This document shows positions 36,019 through 45,728 of a stretch of 64,000 nt of DNA, piece by piece. Both the position numbers and the translations under genes were made by a program. Numbering within the stretch: position 1 is the stretch's first letter; the number at the start of each line of letters is the position of its first letter. Under the pieces are notes generated by a model, which had not been told where the DNA came from, searched no databases, and worked only from the letters and a program-made list of their open reading frames with translations. Source of the stretch: Pontibacter beigongshangensis (GTDB lineage Bacteria > Bacteroidota > Bacteroidia > Cytophagales > Hymenobacteraceae); the NCBI RefSeq assembly GCF_014332515.1, contig NZ_VFSD01000004.1:1-64000 (forward strand), read 5' to 3'.

Positions 36019-37198
36019 CGAAGTGAAATCTTTTTAAGTAGGTTGCTAAATCTTTGTCGCCACGGCCGGAGAGGTTTAAAACTACCACCTCATCGGGCTT
36101 TGCGCCAATTCTATCTAGGGCTGCCAGGGCATGTGCGCTTTCCAGGGCCGGAATTATGCCTTCCAGCTGTGTGAGCTCCAGCACCGCCTGCAGGGCCTCC
36201 TCGTCAGTAATGCTCTTGAAAATAGCCCGCCCTGACTGGTGAAGGTGCGCGTGCAGCGGACCAACGCCCGGGTAATCCAGGCCGGCTGAGATAGAGTATG
36301 GCTCCACCACCTGCCCGTCTTCGGTTTGCATGAGCAGGGTGCGGCTGCCGTGTATCACGCCTTCCTTGCCAAGCACCGAAGTTGCCGCCGACTCGCCGGA
36401 GTCCACCCCCAAACCGGCGGCCTCCACGGCTACCAGTTTTACTTCCGGCCGGTCGAGGTAATGGTAAAAAGCGCCCGCGGCATTGCTGCCTCCGCCTACA
36501 CAGGCCACCACGAAATCCGGGTAATCGCGGCCTTCTTTCTCCTGCAGCTGCGCCATCATCTCTTCTGAAATAACCGCCTGGAAACGGGCCACCATGTCCG
36601 GGTACGGGTGCGGCCCCACTACCGAGCCGATAATATAATAAGTGTCTTCCGGGTTGCTGATCCAGTCGCGGATAGCCTCGTTGGTGGCATCCTTGAGGGT
36701 GCGGCTACCACTGATGGCTGGCACTACGGTAGCACCTAACATCTTCATACGGGCCACATTAGGTGCCTGGCGCTCAATGTCCACTTCCCCCATGTACACA
36801 ATGCACTCCAGTCCCATTAGGGCGCATACCGTAGCTGTAGCCACGCCATGCTGCCCGGCTCCGGTCTCTGCTATGATGCGCTTCTTGCCCAGCCGTTTCG
36901 CCAGCAGGATCTGCCCCATGGTGTTGTTGATCTTATGAGCACCGGTATGGTTCAGATCTTCGCGCTTCAGGTAAATTCTGGTGTTGTATTTCTCTGAAAG
37001 GCGTTTGGCAAAGTAAAGCGGTGTTGGCCGGCCTACATAATCTTTCAGCAGCCCCTGCAGTTCCTCCTGAAACGCAGGTTCATACATGATCTTCAGGTAA
37101 TTCTGGCGCAGCTCCTCCACATTGGGGTAAAGCATTTCGGGCACGTAAGCCCCACCAAACCTGCCATAAAAGCCATTTTCATCTATTGAGTATTTCAT
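36008..37198 (-). CDS. trpB: Tryptophan synthase beta subunit
   Basis: 396 aa. PLP lysine in [41 protein letters not shown] and the C-terminal [10 protein letters not shown], all canonical. Joins indole with serine. 113 bp after trpF with an imperfect AT-rich inverted repeat between, and overlapping trpA. Confidence 0.98.
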   Translation of the reverse strand: MKYSIDENGFYGRFGGAYVPEMLYPNVEELRQNYLKIMYEPAFQEELQGLLKDYVGRPTPLYFAKRLSEKYNTRIYLKREDLNHTGAHKINNTMGQILLAKRLGKKRIIAETGAGQHGVATATVCALMGLECIVYMGEVDIERQAPNVARMKMLGATVVPAISGSRTLKDATNEAIRDWISNPEDTYYIIGSVVGPHPYPDMVARFQAVISEEMMAQLQEKEGRDYPDFVVACVGGGSNAAGAFYHYLDRPEVKLVAVEAAGLGVDSGESAATSVLGKEGVIHGSRTLLMQTEDGQVVEPYSISAGLDYPGVGPLHAHLHQSGRAIFKSITDEEALQAVLELTQLEGIIPALESAHALAALDRIGAKPDEVVVLNLSGRGDKDLATYLKRFHFDGE

Positions 37199-37220
37199 GT
37201 TTATTAGTTAAGAGTTATGA

Positions 37221-37324
37221 GTTATGAGGTAAGAGTTTCTTTAGCTCTTGAGGCTATGGCTCTTCATTCAGTTACTCTAACCAGATCATACAACTGTCTA
37301 ACTTTAAACTTTTACCTTATTAAC
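37221..37324. repeat. AT-rich inverted-repeat spacer between trpF and trpB
   Basis: GTTATGAGGTAAGAGTTT (37221-37238) is nearly complementary to AAACTTTTACCTTATTAAC (37306-37324). The spacer also holds direct copies of GAGTTATGAG-like words. The second arm overlaps the trpF stop. Confidence 0.5.
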
Positions 37325-37932
37325 TTCTCAAAAAGGAGTTTCACCTTCTCCACGTCCTTCAGCCCGGGCTGGTGTTCGAAGCCGCTGTTCACATCTAAGG
37401 CATAAGGTTGCCTGCTGATGCTGCCGAGATTGGCGATGTTCTCCAGGTTCAGGCCTCCGCTCAGGAAGTAAGGCTTGTCGAGGTGGTAGTTCTCCAGCAC
37501 CCGCCAGTCGAAGGTGACGCCGTTGCCGCCATAGTTCTTGCCTTTGGTGTCGAATAGGAAAAAGTCGCAGCTGTTGCTGTAAGGATCAAGGGAAGCGAAA
37601 TTAAAGTTTTCATCTACTGAAAAGGCCTTAATCACCTCTACTCCTGCTGCCTGCATAGCGGCGCACTGTGCAGGGGTTTCATCGCCGTGTAGCTGAACGA
37701 GGTCCAGTTTTAATTCCTGCACCAGGCGTGTTGTCTCCGCGGTCTGCTCATTTACAAAAACGCCTACTCGTTTAGTAGTAGCTGGCAGTTGGTGTAAAAA
37801 ACCGAGATCAGCGGCGGGGCCGGCAAAACGTTTGGAGCCGGGGTAGAAAATAAACCCCAGAAAATCCGGACGCAAGGCAGCAACCTGCTGCACGTTCTCC
37901 GGCTCACGCATGCCGCATACCTTTATCAGCAC
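37312..37932 (-). CDS. trpF: Phosphoribosylanthranilate isomerase
   Basis: 206 aa. IKVCGMREPENV holds the catalytic Cys; LDLVQLHGDE and the C-terminal ALDVNSGFE hold the catalytic Asp region. Small TIM barrel, stand-alone rather than fused to TrpC. Overlaps the trpC stop by 7 bases. Confidence 0.96.
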   Translation of the reverse strand: MLIKVCGMREPENVQQVAALRPDFLGFIFYPGSKRFAGPAADLGFLHQLPATTKRVGVFVNEQTAETTRLVQELKLDLVQLHGDETPAQCAAMQAAGVEVIKAFSVDENFNFASLDPYSNSCDFFLFDTKGKNYGGNGVTFDWRVLENYHLDKPYFLSGGLNLENIANLGSISRQPYALDVNSGFEHQPGLKDVEKVKLLFEKLIR

Positions 37933-38741
37933 AGCGCCTCCCTATCCTCCAGCAGCGACCTGAACGCACGGATAAACTCTGCCGCGGCCTGCTCCGGCCG
38001 GCTGTTGGCCATAAAAGTTTCCCCAATCAGGAAGCCATTAAAACCTGCTGCTCTCAACTCCACCAAAGTATTTGGATCGCTGAGCCCGCTCTCCGAGATT
38101 TTGGTAATGTTTGCCGGAATGTGAGCGGCGATTTCGTAGGAAGCAGCAATATCGGTCTTAAAGTTTTTGAGATTGCGGTTGTTGACGCCCACTACGGTAA
38201 CGAATTCGTTCAGGGCAGCGTCTAATTCTTCTTTATCACGCACCTCTAGCAATACTTCCAGCCCCAGAGACCGTGCAAAGGCTGCAAACTCCTTCAGCCT
38301 GGCAGGTTCCAGTGCCGCCGCAATCAGCAGAATGGCATCTGCACCGATAGACTTGGCTTCTACAATCTGGTATTCATCTACGGTGAAGTCTTTGCGCAGG
38401 ATGGGGCAGTAATTGAACTTGCGGGCCGTTGTCAGGTCTTCGTTCCTGCCGCCAAAGTAAGGCGTATCAGTGAGCACAGACAAGGCTGAGGCGCCTGCCT
38501 GCATATAGCCTATGGTGGTCCGCTCCACCTGTGCATGCGCGTTAATGTCGCCTTTTGAAGGAGAACGGCGCTTAAATTCGGCTATTATACCACTCTTGTC
38601 GGGGCGCAGCAGGTAGTGGTTCAGCGAAATACAAGGCGTTTCGAAATAAAGGCTTTTTTCTAACAGCTTCACCGGGTACAGCTCTTTGCGCTCAGCTACT
38701 TCCTTATACTTAAAATTGATTATTTCTTCTAAAACATTCAT
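37926..38741 (-). CDS. trpC: Indole-3-glycerol phosphate synthase
   Basis: 271 aa. IIAEFKRRSPSKGDIN with the catalytic Lys, LRKDFTVDEYQIVEAKSIGAD, VGVNNRNLKNF and SESGLSDPNTL. Makes indole-3-glycerol phosphate in the cytoplasm. 83 bp behind trpD, coupled to trpF. Confidence 0.97.
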   Translation of the reverse strand: MNVLEEIINFKYKEVAERKELYPVKLLEKSLYFETPCISLNHYLLRPDKSGIIAEFKRRSPSKGDINAHAQVERTTIGYMQAGASALSVLTDTPYFGGRNEDLTTARKFNYCPILRKDFTVDEYQIVEAKSIGADAILLIAAALEPARLKEFAAFARSLGLEVLLEVRDKEELDAALNEFVTVVGVNNRNLKNFKTDIAASYEIAAHIPANITKISESGLSDPNTLVELRAAGFNGFLIGETFMANSRPEQAAAEFIRAFRSLLEDREALC

Positions 38742-38824
38742 TTCTTATTCGATTTCAGATAGTGGATTTAAGAAGTTAGATTTCCTTGGCAGTTTATTGA
38801 CCTCACAGAAAAACCTGTCGCCTA

Positions 38825-39838
38825 TCATCTGGCGCTTATAACTTTCTTAGTATCTTTTATCAGGTTGTTAAACAGTTGGTAAGCCTTGCCAGATGCAAGC
38901 GTTTCTTTAGCTATTCCGGCTGCGTGGCTAAAGCTAAGCTCCGGCCTGGCGCACTGCAAAGCCATGCCGGCGTTGGCGGCCACTACAGCTTTCTGCGCCT
39001 CTGTGCCCTCGCCCTTGATCACCTTCAGGAAAATTTCGGCAGACCCGGCCACATCATGACCTCCCTTAATCTGGCTGTGCTGCAGGGTGGGCAGCCCCAG
39101 CGCATCGGCGTCGAGCAGCAGCTCATTCTTATCTGAAATAAGCTTGAATGGGCTCGTCAGCGACACCTCATCATAGCCATCCAGGGTGTGGATGATGCTG
39201 TAGTGCACATCGGTCTGCTGGTACAGGTAGCCGTACATGCGGGCCAGCTCCAGGCTAAACACGCCCACCATCTGCCGTTTCGGGAAGGCGGGGTTTACCA
39301 TGGGCCCCAGCATGTTAAAGAAGGTCTTCACGCCCAGGTCTTTGCGGATGGACCCTACGCTCTTTAAAGCCGGATGGAACAGCGGCGCGTGCAGGAAGCA
39401 GATATTGTGTTTCTCGATGCTCCGCTCCAGCTCGCCATGGTCGGTGGTGAACCTGATACCCAGCGCCTCCAGCACATTGGAGGAGCCGCAGGACGAGGAA
39501 ACGCCATAGTTGCCGTGTTTTGCTACGGCTATGCCGGTGGCAGCCACCACAAACGAGGAGATGGTGGAGATGTTAAACGTGTCTTTCCCGTCGCCGCCCG
39601 TGCCACAAAGGTCAATCGGGTTGTAAGCATCCAGGTCTACGCGGTGGCAGAGGTCCAGCAAGGCATCCCGGAAGCCCTCCAGTTCCTGCACCGTGATGCT
39701 GCGCATCATATACACCGTCAGAAAGCTGGATATCTGATTCTGGTTATACTTGCCGGCAGTTATGTTTACCAGCACCTCCCGCGCCTGCTCTTTGGTCAGG
39801 GATTTATGCTCGAATAAATGGTTGAGTATTTCTTTCAT
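38825..39838 (-). CDS. trpD: Anthranilate phosphoribosyltransferase
   Basis: 337 aa. GTGGDGKDTFNISTISSFVVAATGIAVAKHGN-type glycine-rich PRPP site (here DLCGTGGDGKDTFN and KHGNYGVSSSCGSS), and the late QIKGGHDVAGSAEIF. Transfers phosphoribose to anthranilate. Separate from TrpG, not fused. 101 bp after trpG, with an AT-rich inverted-repeat spacer. Confidence 0.97.
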   Translation of the reverse strand: MKEILNHLFEHKSLTKEQAREVLVNITAGKYNQNQISSFLTVYMMRSITVQELEGFRDALLDLCHRVDLDAYNPIDLCGTGGDGKDTFNISTISSFVVAATGIAVAKHGNYGVSSSCGSSNVLEALGIRFTTDHGELERSIEKHNICFLHAPLFHPALKSVGSIRKDLGVKTFFNMLGPMVNPAFPKRQMVGVFSLELARMYGYLYQQTDVHYSIIHTLDGYDEVSLTSPFKLISDKNELLLDADALGLPTLQHSQIKGGHDVAGSAEIFLKVIKGEGTEAQKAVVAANAGMALQCARPELSFSHAAGIAKETLASGKAYQLFNNLIKDTKKVISAR

Positions 39839-39847
39839 TGTTAAGGT

Positions 39848-39943
39848 CTTAGATGCTAGTTTTTAGATAATAGATTGTTTATGATAGTAAATTCAAGACT
39901 TGCAATAGAGTCTAAAATATAATATCTATAATCCAGCATCTAA
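39848..39943. repeat. AT-rich TAGATG-type inverted-repeat spacer between trpG and trpD
   Basis: CTTAGATGCTAGTTTTTAG on one side and ATATCTATAATCCAGCATC on the other are imperfect complements (AGCATCTAA shared exactly). Related in wording to the hisC-hisB spacer at 45729-45862. Confidence 0.55.
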
Positions 39944-40509
39944 CTTTCTAACCAGTTCTTAATAATAGCTTTGCCATGCTCCGTCAGCACCGACTCAGGG
40001 TGGAACTGCACGCCGCGCACATCATATTCGCGGTGGCGGAGCGCCATAATATGGCCAGTTTCGTCTACAGCTGTCGCTTCGAGGCATTCCGGCAGGTCGG
40101 CCTCCACTAACCAGGAGTGGTAGCGGCCGGTGTTAAAGGAGCCCGGAAGGCTTCTGAACAGTACTTCCTCCTTATCAGACACAACCACCTGCGTGGAGAC
40201 AGATACGCCGTGCCATACCTCGTTGCTGTTGAACAACTTGCCTCCGTACACTTCACCTATTGCCTGATGCCCCAAACAAACGCCAAGCAGACTCTTCGTG
40301 GCCCCGTAGGTGCGGATCACGTCTTTTAGTATTCCGGCTTCGTCTGGTATGCCAGGTCCGGGCGACAGCATAATTTTGTCGTAGGCGCCTACTTTTTCGA
40401 GGGATATTTTATCGTTTCGGTATACATCTACCTCGGCTCCCAACTCCTGCAGAATATGCACAAGGTTGTAGGTAAACGAATCGTAATTATCTATTACAAG
40501 AACTTTCAT
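39940..40509 (-). CDS. trpG: Anthranilate synthase glutaminase component
   Basis: 189 aa. VLVIDNYDSFTYNLVH, LSPGPGIPDEAG, nucleophile Cys in LLGVCLGHQAIGE and the His/Glu of GVQFHPESVLTEHG. Feeds ammonia to TrpE. Starts 6 bases after trpE. Confidence 0.97.
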   Translation of the reverse strand: MKVLVIDNYDSFTYNLVHILQELGAEVDVYRNDKISLEKVGAYDKIMLSPGPGIPDEAGILKDVIRTYGATKSLLGVCLGHQAIGEVYGGKLFNSNEVWHGVSVSTQVVVSDKEEVLFRSLPGSFNTGRYHSWLVEADLPECLEATAVDETGHIMALRHREYDVRGVQFHPESVLTEHGKAIIKNWLES

Positions 40510-40515
40510 GTCTGG

Positions 40516-41928
40516 TTAGTTTATCTCCTGGGCAATTTGTAACGCTTTTCGCAGGGCCATTAGTTTATTATCCACCTCCTGCAGTTCATTTTCGGGCGAA
40601 GAGGCCGCTACAATGCCGGCTCCTGCCTGGTAGTACAGCTTGTAGTTCTGGCTCAGGAAAGACCGGATCATGATGGCACTGTTGAAATTGCCGTTGAAGT
40701 CGAGGAAGCCGATGCAGCCGCCGTAAAAAGCGCGGTTGGTGGTTTCGTAGCGGTCTATGAGCTGCATGGCCATGTGCTTGGGAGCCCCGGAGAGCGTGCC
40801 TGCCGGAAAGGTGCTGGCCACCATCTGCAGCGAGTCGGTGTGCGGGTGCAGCTTGCCAGATACTTTAGAAACAAGGTGAATGACATGCGAGTAGTACTGC
40901 ACTTCCCTGAAAGTCTCCACCTGCACATCGGATCCGTTGCGGCTCAGGTCGTTGCGGGCCAGGTCCACGAGCATCACGTGTTCGGAGTTTTCTTTGGGGT
41001 CGGCCAGCAGTTTTTCTGCCAGGGCTGCGTCTGCGGCATCGTCGCCGGTTCTGCGGAAGGTGCCGGCAATCGGGAAGATGCTGGCCTTGCGGTCTTTGAT
41101 CACCAGCTGCGCCTCCGGCGAAGACCCGAAGATCTTAAAGCTGCCATAGTCGAAGTAGAACAGATATGGCGACGGGTTCACTGAGCGCAGGGCACGGTAT
41201 ACGTTAAACTCATCGCCTTTAAAGGCCTGGGCAAAACGCCGGGAGAGCACCAGTTGGAACACATCGCCCCGGAAGCAGTGCTGCTTTGCTTTTGCCACAT
41301 TCTCCAGAAAACCTTCGCGGCTGATGTTGTGCTCCTCCTCGCCGGATGTCCGGAAAGTAAAGCTCGGGATGTTGAGGCTGTTCAGGAGCGCCTCCAGTTG
41401 CACAATGCCATCTTCTTCGTTTGGAGTATAGCTATGAGAGAAGATAAAAGCCTCGTTTGTGAAGTGGTTGATGGCGATGATGTACCGGTATGCTGCATAG
41501 TAAAGCTCCGGAATCTGCAGCCGGTCGGGCCGCAGGTTCATATCCAGGTCTTCGTAGTAACGCACGGCATCGTAGCTCATGTAGCCGAACAAGCCGTTAT
41601 GGATAAAGCCGAAGCCCACCTGCTCCTCCACCTCAAACAGCTGCGAGAAGGCAGCCAGTTGCGTGGGCACGTTCACAGCTTCGGTTATAGGTGTCTGCCG
41701 CTCCGTGCCATCCGGGAATTTTTCGAAGATCACCTCATGCTCTACTTTAATGCTGGCCATGGGGCCGCAGCAGATATAGGAGAAGCTGTTCTCGGCGCCA
41801 TGGTAGTCGGAGCTCTCGAGCAGGATGCTGTTGGGGTACTGGTCCCGCAGCTTCAGGTACACGCTCACCGGCGTTAGCGTGTCGGCCAGCAGGCGCTTGT
41901 GTTTGGTATAGATCTTAAATTTTTTCAT
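40516..41928 (-). CDS. trpE: Anthranilate synthase component I
   Basis: 470 aa. The N-terminal domain has LLESSDYHGAENSFSYICCGP, where LLESS matches the Trp feedback site of TrpE. The C-terminal chorismate-binding domain has DVFQLVLSRRF, GSSPEAQLVIKDR, IAGTFRRTGDDAAD, DLARNDLSRNG, FPAGTLSGAPKHMAMQLID and AGAGIVAASSPENELQE. First structural gene of trpEGDCFBA-aroF, preceded by a Trp leader ORF and terminator. Confidence 0.98.
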   Translation of the reverse strand: MKKFKIYTKHKRLLADTLTPVSVYLKLRDQYPNSILLESSDYHGAENSFSYICCGPMASIKVEHEVIFEKFPDGTERQTPITEAVNVPTQLAAFSQLFEVEEQVGFGFIHNGLFGYMSYDAVRYYEDLDMNLRPDRLQIPELYYAAYRYIIAINHFTNEAFIFSHSYTPNEEDGIVQLEALLNSLNIPSFTFRTSGEEEHNISREGFLENVAKAKQHCFRGDVFQLVLSRRFAQAFKGDEFNVYRALRSVNPSPYLFYFDYGSFKIFGSSPEAQLVIKDRKASIFPIAGTFRRTGDDAADAALAEKLLADPKENSEHVMLVDLARNDLSRNGSDVQVETFREVQYYSHVIHLVSKVSGKLHPHTDSLQMVASTFPAGTLSGAPKHMAMQLIDRYETTNRAFYGGCIGFLDFNGNFNSAIMIRSFLSQNYKLYYQAGAGIVAASSPENELQEVDNKLMALRKALQIAQEIN

Positions 41929-41939
41929 GCGTTTTAGAG

Positions 41940-41980
41940 AAAAAGTAAAGGCCTGCTATTCGAGTGAACAGCAGGCCTTT
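41940..41980 (-). terminator. Attenuator terminator of the trp operon
   Basis: On the minus strand AAAGGCCTGCT (41980-41970) pairs perfectly with AGCAGGCCTTT (41957-41947), 12-base loop, followed by ACTTTTTCT. It lies 24 bases after the trp leader stop and 18 bases before trpE. Confidence 0.92.
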
Positions 41981-42004
41981 TATACCTTTGGTTATTGCTA
42001 CGTC

Positions 42005-42091
42005 TTATTTGTATAGATGCATAGCAGGGCTGTCCACGAAGTTTTTATCCACGTGCCACCACCATGCTGTATGAAGATTCTGATTCATCAT
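42005..42091 (-). CDS. trpL: Trp leader peptide (28 aa)
   Basis: ATG 42091 to TAA 42005, 28 codons, with three consecutive Trp codons at positions 10-12 (HTAWWWHVDKN). Lies between a clear promoter and a strong terminator. Codons 22-24 (CCTGCTAT, plus 42021-42028) are exactly complementary to ATAGCAGG in the 3' arm of the terminator (plus 41952-41959). A ribosome stalled at the Trp codons would leave that segment free to block the terminator; a ribosome at the stop codon, 13 bases on, would cover it and let the terminator form. This is the logic of transcription attenuation; the mechanism is inferred. Confidence 0.9.
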   Translation of the reverse strand: MMNQNLHTAWWWHVDKNFVDSPAMHLYK

Positions 42092-42124
42092 GTTTCTGTC
42101 TTAAGGGCTAACCTTACTGAAAGC

Positions 42125-42156
42125 AAATGTATAGGTATACAGTTATACTTGCAAAA
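42125..42156 (-). promoter_or_regulatory. Promoter of the trp operon
   Basis: On the minus strand TTTG (42156-42153), 20-base spacer, TACATTTG (42132-42125). The predicted start leaves about 28 bases before the trp leader ATG. Confidence 0.82.
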
Positions 42157-42227
42157 CTTTTTTGAATAATTATCAAAAAAGATTCCTTTAATTAAAGAAA
42201 CCGATAACCTGTCGGAATTTTATTGGC

Positions 42228-42280
42228 AATTATTTAAATGAAAAAAGCCCTCCGGAGGTAAAATCCACTGCTGCTGCTGC
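42228..42280 (+). repeat. Dispersed intergenic element, copy 14
   Basis: AATTATTTAAATGAAAAAAG, CCCTCCGGAGG, then CTGCTGCTGCTGC. It abuts the stop codon of the M20 peptidase gene; a clear full-length copy. Confidence 0.9.
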
Positions 42281-43776
42281 TATTTAAGAATTTCTCCCTT
42301 ATGCACCAGGTATTCCTCCTGGTCGGCCACCTGCCGGATCAGGTGAGCGTAGAAATCGATGCAATCGTCAAAAACAGTTAAAGGGAGGCGCTCGTTTACG
42401 TTATGCACCCGCATGGCATCATCGGCGGTAACCACCAGTGGGGCAAAGCGAAAAATGTTATCGGTCAGGTTTGCATAATGACGGGCATCTGTCGCGCCCG
42501 GAAATAAGGCCGGCACAATTAAGGCATCAGGAAACAATTCAGAAATCGAGTTTTGGAGCGCCTGATATACCCAGGAGTTGGTATTGGCCACTGGCGAAGG
42601 CGGAGAATAAGCCCCGTACGCGGTCACCTGCACCCGGTCATCGTTAATCGCTTTAACCAGATGCTTTTGCACACTCTCTTCTGACTCTCCGGTAAGGATG
42701 CGCACGTTTACCACAGCAGTTGCCTCCCGGGGCAGCACATTCTCCTTTTCGCCCGCCTGCATAATGGTAGGCGATGCTTTGGTGCGGATCAGGGCATCGG
42801 TGGCCATGTTTTTTGCCAGCTCCTTTTTAATGGCTCCCTTAAAGAGGCCATAATGCTTCATCGCGAACCTGCTTTTGCCTCCTAACCTGTCCAATAAGAT
42901 GGTCAGCGTTTCTTTTGTAGCAGGAGTTATCCGTGCCTTGAACGGATTGTTGCCGATGTTGACGATGGCCTGGCTTAGGATAGAGATAGGCGTTTCGGTG
43001 GGCGGCACAGAGGAATGCCCTCCTTCGCCCTTAACCGTGAGTTTAAAATTGGCGCTTCCTTTAGAGGCTGTTCCAATAAAAGCCACAGGCTCCGCTATTC
43101 CCGGAAAAATGCCTTTCGTTACGGCAAGCCCTTCGTCGAAAACGGCTTCCAGCCGCTCATACTTCTCCTGCAGGAACTGGCTCATTGCGCCCGCCCCCTC
43201 TGTTCCGCCTATCTCTTCGTCGTGTCCGAAAGCCAGCAAAATAGTGCGTTCCGGGCTAAAGCCGGCCAGGATCAGTTGCTCCACGGCTTCCATGATAGCA
43301 ATTACCCGGTACTTGTCGTCGAGGGTGCCTCTGCCCCAGATAAACAAATCATCTATGAGCCCGGAGAAGGCACCCTGCTCCCATTCTTTCACTGACGCAT
43401 CCTCTACCGGCACCACATCCAGGTGGGCACTCAGCAAAACTGGCTTAAGCGCAGGATCAGACCCCGGCCAGGTATAGAGCAAGCTGTACTTGTTTAGAAC
43501 CTTCCGCTCCAGGCGCTCGTGCAGTGCCGGGAATGCCTTTTCCAGGTAAGTATGCAAGGCAGTAAACTCACTGGCAAAAGCGTTTTTTTCTTCTGTCTCC
43601 GAAATAGTTTTAAAGCGTATGGCCCTGGAAAGCTTATGGGCCGCTGCAGCATACCGCACTCCTCCTGTAGCTGCCGAGTCTGGCATAAAATCTGGCACAC
43701 CAGCAAAAGTTCCCTGAGAGAAAATAGCACTGAAGAGAGAAATAAGGACAGGAAGGAGAATAGATTGTTTTTTCAT
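42280..43776 (-). CDS. Exported M20-family metallopeptidase (carboxypeptidase PM20D1/CPS1-like)
   Basis: 498 aa from ATG 43776 (MKKQSILLPVLISLFSAIFS signal peptide); an in-frame TTG at 43854 only adds an implausible extension. Metal-site motifs: LLSAHLDVVPVED, WGRGTLDDKYRVIAIMEA, FGHDEEIGGTEGAG, and a late His near ATDARHYANL. The dimerisation domain has GEGGHSSVPP. Expected to hydrolyse peptides or N-acyl amino acids in the periplasm; substrate unknown. Lone gene upstream of the trp operon. Confidence 0.9.
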   Translation of the reverse strand: MKKQSILLPVLISLFSAIFSQGTFAGVPDFMPDSAATGGVRYAAAAHKLSRAIRFKTISETEEKNAFASEFTALHTYLEKAFPALHERLERKVLNKYSLLYTWPGSDPALKPVLLSAHLDVVPVEDASVKEWEQGAFSGLIDDLFIWGRGTLDDKYRVIAIMEAVEQLILAGFSPERTILLAFGHDEEIGGTEGAGAMSQFLQEKYERLEAVFDEGLAVTKGIFPGIAEPVAFIGTASKGSANFKLTVKGEGGHSSVPPTETPISILSQAIVNIGNNPFKARITPATKETLTILLDRLGGKSRFAMKHYGLFKGAIKKELAKNMATDALIRTKASPTIMQAGEKENVLPREATAVVNVRILTGESEESVQKHLVKAINDDRVQVTAYGAYSPPSPVANTNSWVYQALQNSISELFPDALIVPALFPGATDARHYANLTDNIFRFAPLVVTADDAMRVHNVNERLPLTVFDDCIDFYAHLIRQVADQEEYLVHKGEILK

Positions 43777-44058
43777 CTGGAGGGAATATAACCATAAATG
43801 AACTTGCAGGAAACAAAGATTCAGGATTATGGCAGCCTCCGGAATCTTCGCCAAACATAGCCAAACATAAACAACTGATGGCCTGCTACTTACAACAGGT
43901 CCTATTTTAGACAGTACGAAAGTGTTCTTTTCAAGGGTTCAACATCAACCCTCCCGATAAGTTCAAAAAGACTAAAAATAGTCTTTTTCCTGTTTTATTA
44001 ACTTAAAGGTTATTACATTTACAAACCTCGTATTTAATGAAAGCTCTTACAAAAGCTG

Positions 44059-44457
44059 ATGAGAAACGAATTATTATTTAGAGAATCTTATATTGCCATC
44101 GAATATAACCAGTCTGATGACTGGATTTATGTAAACTGGAGAGGTTTTGTAAACTATGAAACCGTGACGACAGGATGTGAAAAAATATTATTTTTCATGA
44201 AGGACCTTGGCTGTACGAAAGTCCTGAACGACAATACCAATGTAGAAGGGATCTGGTCTGGCGCCTCTAAGTGGGTGGGGCAAGATTGGTTTCCCCGAAT
44301 GGCAGAGGCTGGCATGCTCTATTTTGCCTGGGTGCATTCCTCCAGCGCTTTCAGCCGCCTCTCCACCGAAAAGGCCCTGAAAAACACAGCCGATCTGAGA
44401 TCTATCCAAACGTTTGATAATATTGAAGCCGCAAGAGACTGGCTCCGGTCTGTTTAG
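44059..44457 (+). CDS. STAS/SpoIIAA-like small protein
   Basis: 132 aa. Pattern YIAIEYNQSDDWIYVNWRGFVNYETVTTGCEKIL...KVLNDNTNVEG resembles the SpoIIAA-like (STAS/SEC14) fold common in Bacteroidota as single-domain proteins. No signal peptide. Function unknown. The gene converges on hisB with a shared bidirectional terminator. Confidence 0.75.
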   Translation: MRNELLFRESYIAIEYNQSDDWIYVNWRGFVNYETVTTGCEKILFFMKDLGCTKVLNDNTNVEGIWSGASKWVGQDWFPRMAEAGMLYFAWVHSSSAFSRLSTEKALKNTADLRSIQTFDNIEAARDWLRSV

Positions 44458-44575
44458 CCGCGGTGCAAAAGTAGCTATTTTGAACCTGAGAAGAAGAGTT
44501 TAAACTCTAACTGGTGAGGCACCTGCCTTTTGTTTTGTGACCCCAGAAACCCCCTGATTTTTAACCTGATACCAT

Positions 44576-44620
44576 AAAAGAAAGAGGCTGCTCCCAATAC
44601 GGAAACAGCCTCTTTCTTTT
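44576..44620. terminator. Bidirectional terminator between the STAS gene and hisB
   Basis: Perfect 15-bp stem AAAAGAAAGAGGCTG / CAGCCTCTTTCTTTT, 15-base loop, T-rich on both strands. Confidence 0.85.
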
Positions 44621-44625
44621 GCCAG

Positions 44626-45720
44626 CTACAGAGTTCCTTTGGTGCTGGGTATGGTATTATCCTGCGGGTTACGCTGCACCGCCATTTTTATGGCCTTTGC
44701 AAATGCTTTGTAAATAGCTTCGATTTTGTGGTGCTCATTTGCTCCTTCCGCCTTAATATTCAGGTTTGCCTTAGAAGAGTCGCTGAAAGACTTGAAGAAG
44801 TGGAAGAACATCTCGGTGGGCATGTCTCCTACCATCTCCCGTTTAAAATCGGCATCCCACATAATCCAGGGGCGGCCACCGAAATCTATGGCCACCTGCG
44901 CCAGCACATCATCCATGGGCAGCAGAAAGCCGTAGCGGTTTATGCCTTTCTTATCGCCGAGGGCCTGCAGGAAGGCCTCCCCCAGCGCAAGACCGGTATC
45001 TTCGATGGTGTGGTGCTCATCTATGTGCAGATCGCCGTTAACTTTTACCCCCAGGTCTACTTTGCCATGCTTCGCCAGCTGCTCCAGCATATGGTCGAAA
45101 AAGCCCAGCCCCGTGCGGATATCCATTTGGCCGGTCCCGTCCAGGTTTAGGTCGATGGAGATATCTGTCTCGGAGGTTTTGCGGCGGATACTGGCTTTGC
45201 GTTCTGGCAATTTGAGGTACTGATAAATTTCGTCCCAGCTGTTGGTGCTGAAATTAGCGGCTTCTGCAGGTTCCTCCCCCAGAAAAATGGATTTGGTCCC
45301 CAGGTTCTTCGCCAGCGTAACGTCTGTCAGCCTGTCGCCGATAACGTAGGAGTTAGCCAGGTCAAATTCACCTTCCAGGTAGTGCTTCATCATGCCAATG
45401 CCTGGCTTCCGGGTTTCAAGGCCTTCGTGCTCAAAGCTTCGGTCTATGAGAACCTCTGCAAATGATATGCCTTCACTCTCCAGAACCTCCATCATCTTGT
45501 TCTGGTAAGGCCAGAACGTGTCTTCCGGGTAAGAGTCGGTCCCCAGGCCATCCTGGTTGGTCACCATCACAAACTGGTAATCCAGCTCCTGGTAAATCTT
45601 TACCAGGTTAAAGATCACTTTCGGGACAAAGGCAAATTTCTCAAAAGAGTCTACCTGAAAATCGGTTTTTGGCTCCACCAGTATGGTGCCGTCCCGATCA
45701 ATAAAAAGTGCTTTTTTCAT
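44626..45720 (-). CDS. hisB: Bifunctional histidinol-phosphatase / imidazoleglycerol-phosphate dehydratase
   Basis: 364 aa. The N-terminal HAD phosphatase (about 1-165) has FIDRDGTIL and VIGDRLTDV. The C-terminal IGP dehydratase (about 170-364) has [32 protein letters not shown] and [19 protein letters not shown], the His-rich manganese sites. Catalyses steps 6 and 8 of histidine synthesis. Last gene of hisGDCB, ending at a terminator; hisH lies 13 kb away. Confidence 0.97.
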   Translation of the reverse strand: MKKALFIDRDGTILVEPKTDFQVDSFEKFAFVPKVIFNLVKIYQELDYQFVMVTNQDGLGTDSYPEDTFWPYQNKMMEVLESEGISFAEVLIDRSFEHEGLETRKPGIGMMKHYLEGEFDLANSYVIGDRLTDVTLAKNLGTKSIFLGEEPAEAANFSTNSWDEIYQYLKLPERKASIRRKTSETDISIDLNLDGTGQMDIRTGLGFFDHMLEQLAKHGKVDLGVKVNGDLHIDEHHTIEDTGLALGEAFLQALGDKKGINRYGFLLPMDDVLAQVAIDFGGRPWIMWDADFKREMVGDMPTEMFFHFFKSFSDSSKANLNIKAEGANEHHKIEAIYKAFAKAIKMAVQRNPQDNTIPSTKGTL

Positions 45721-45728
45721 TTTTTAGG

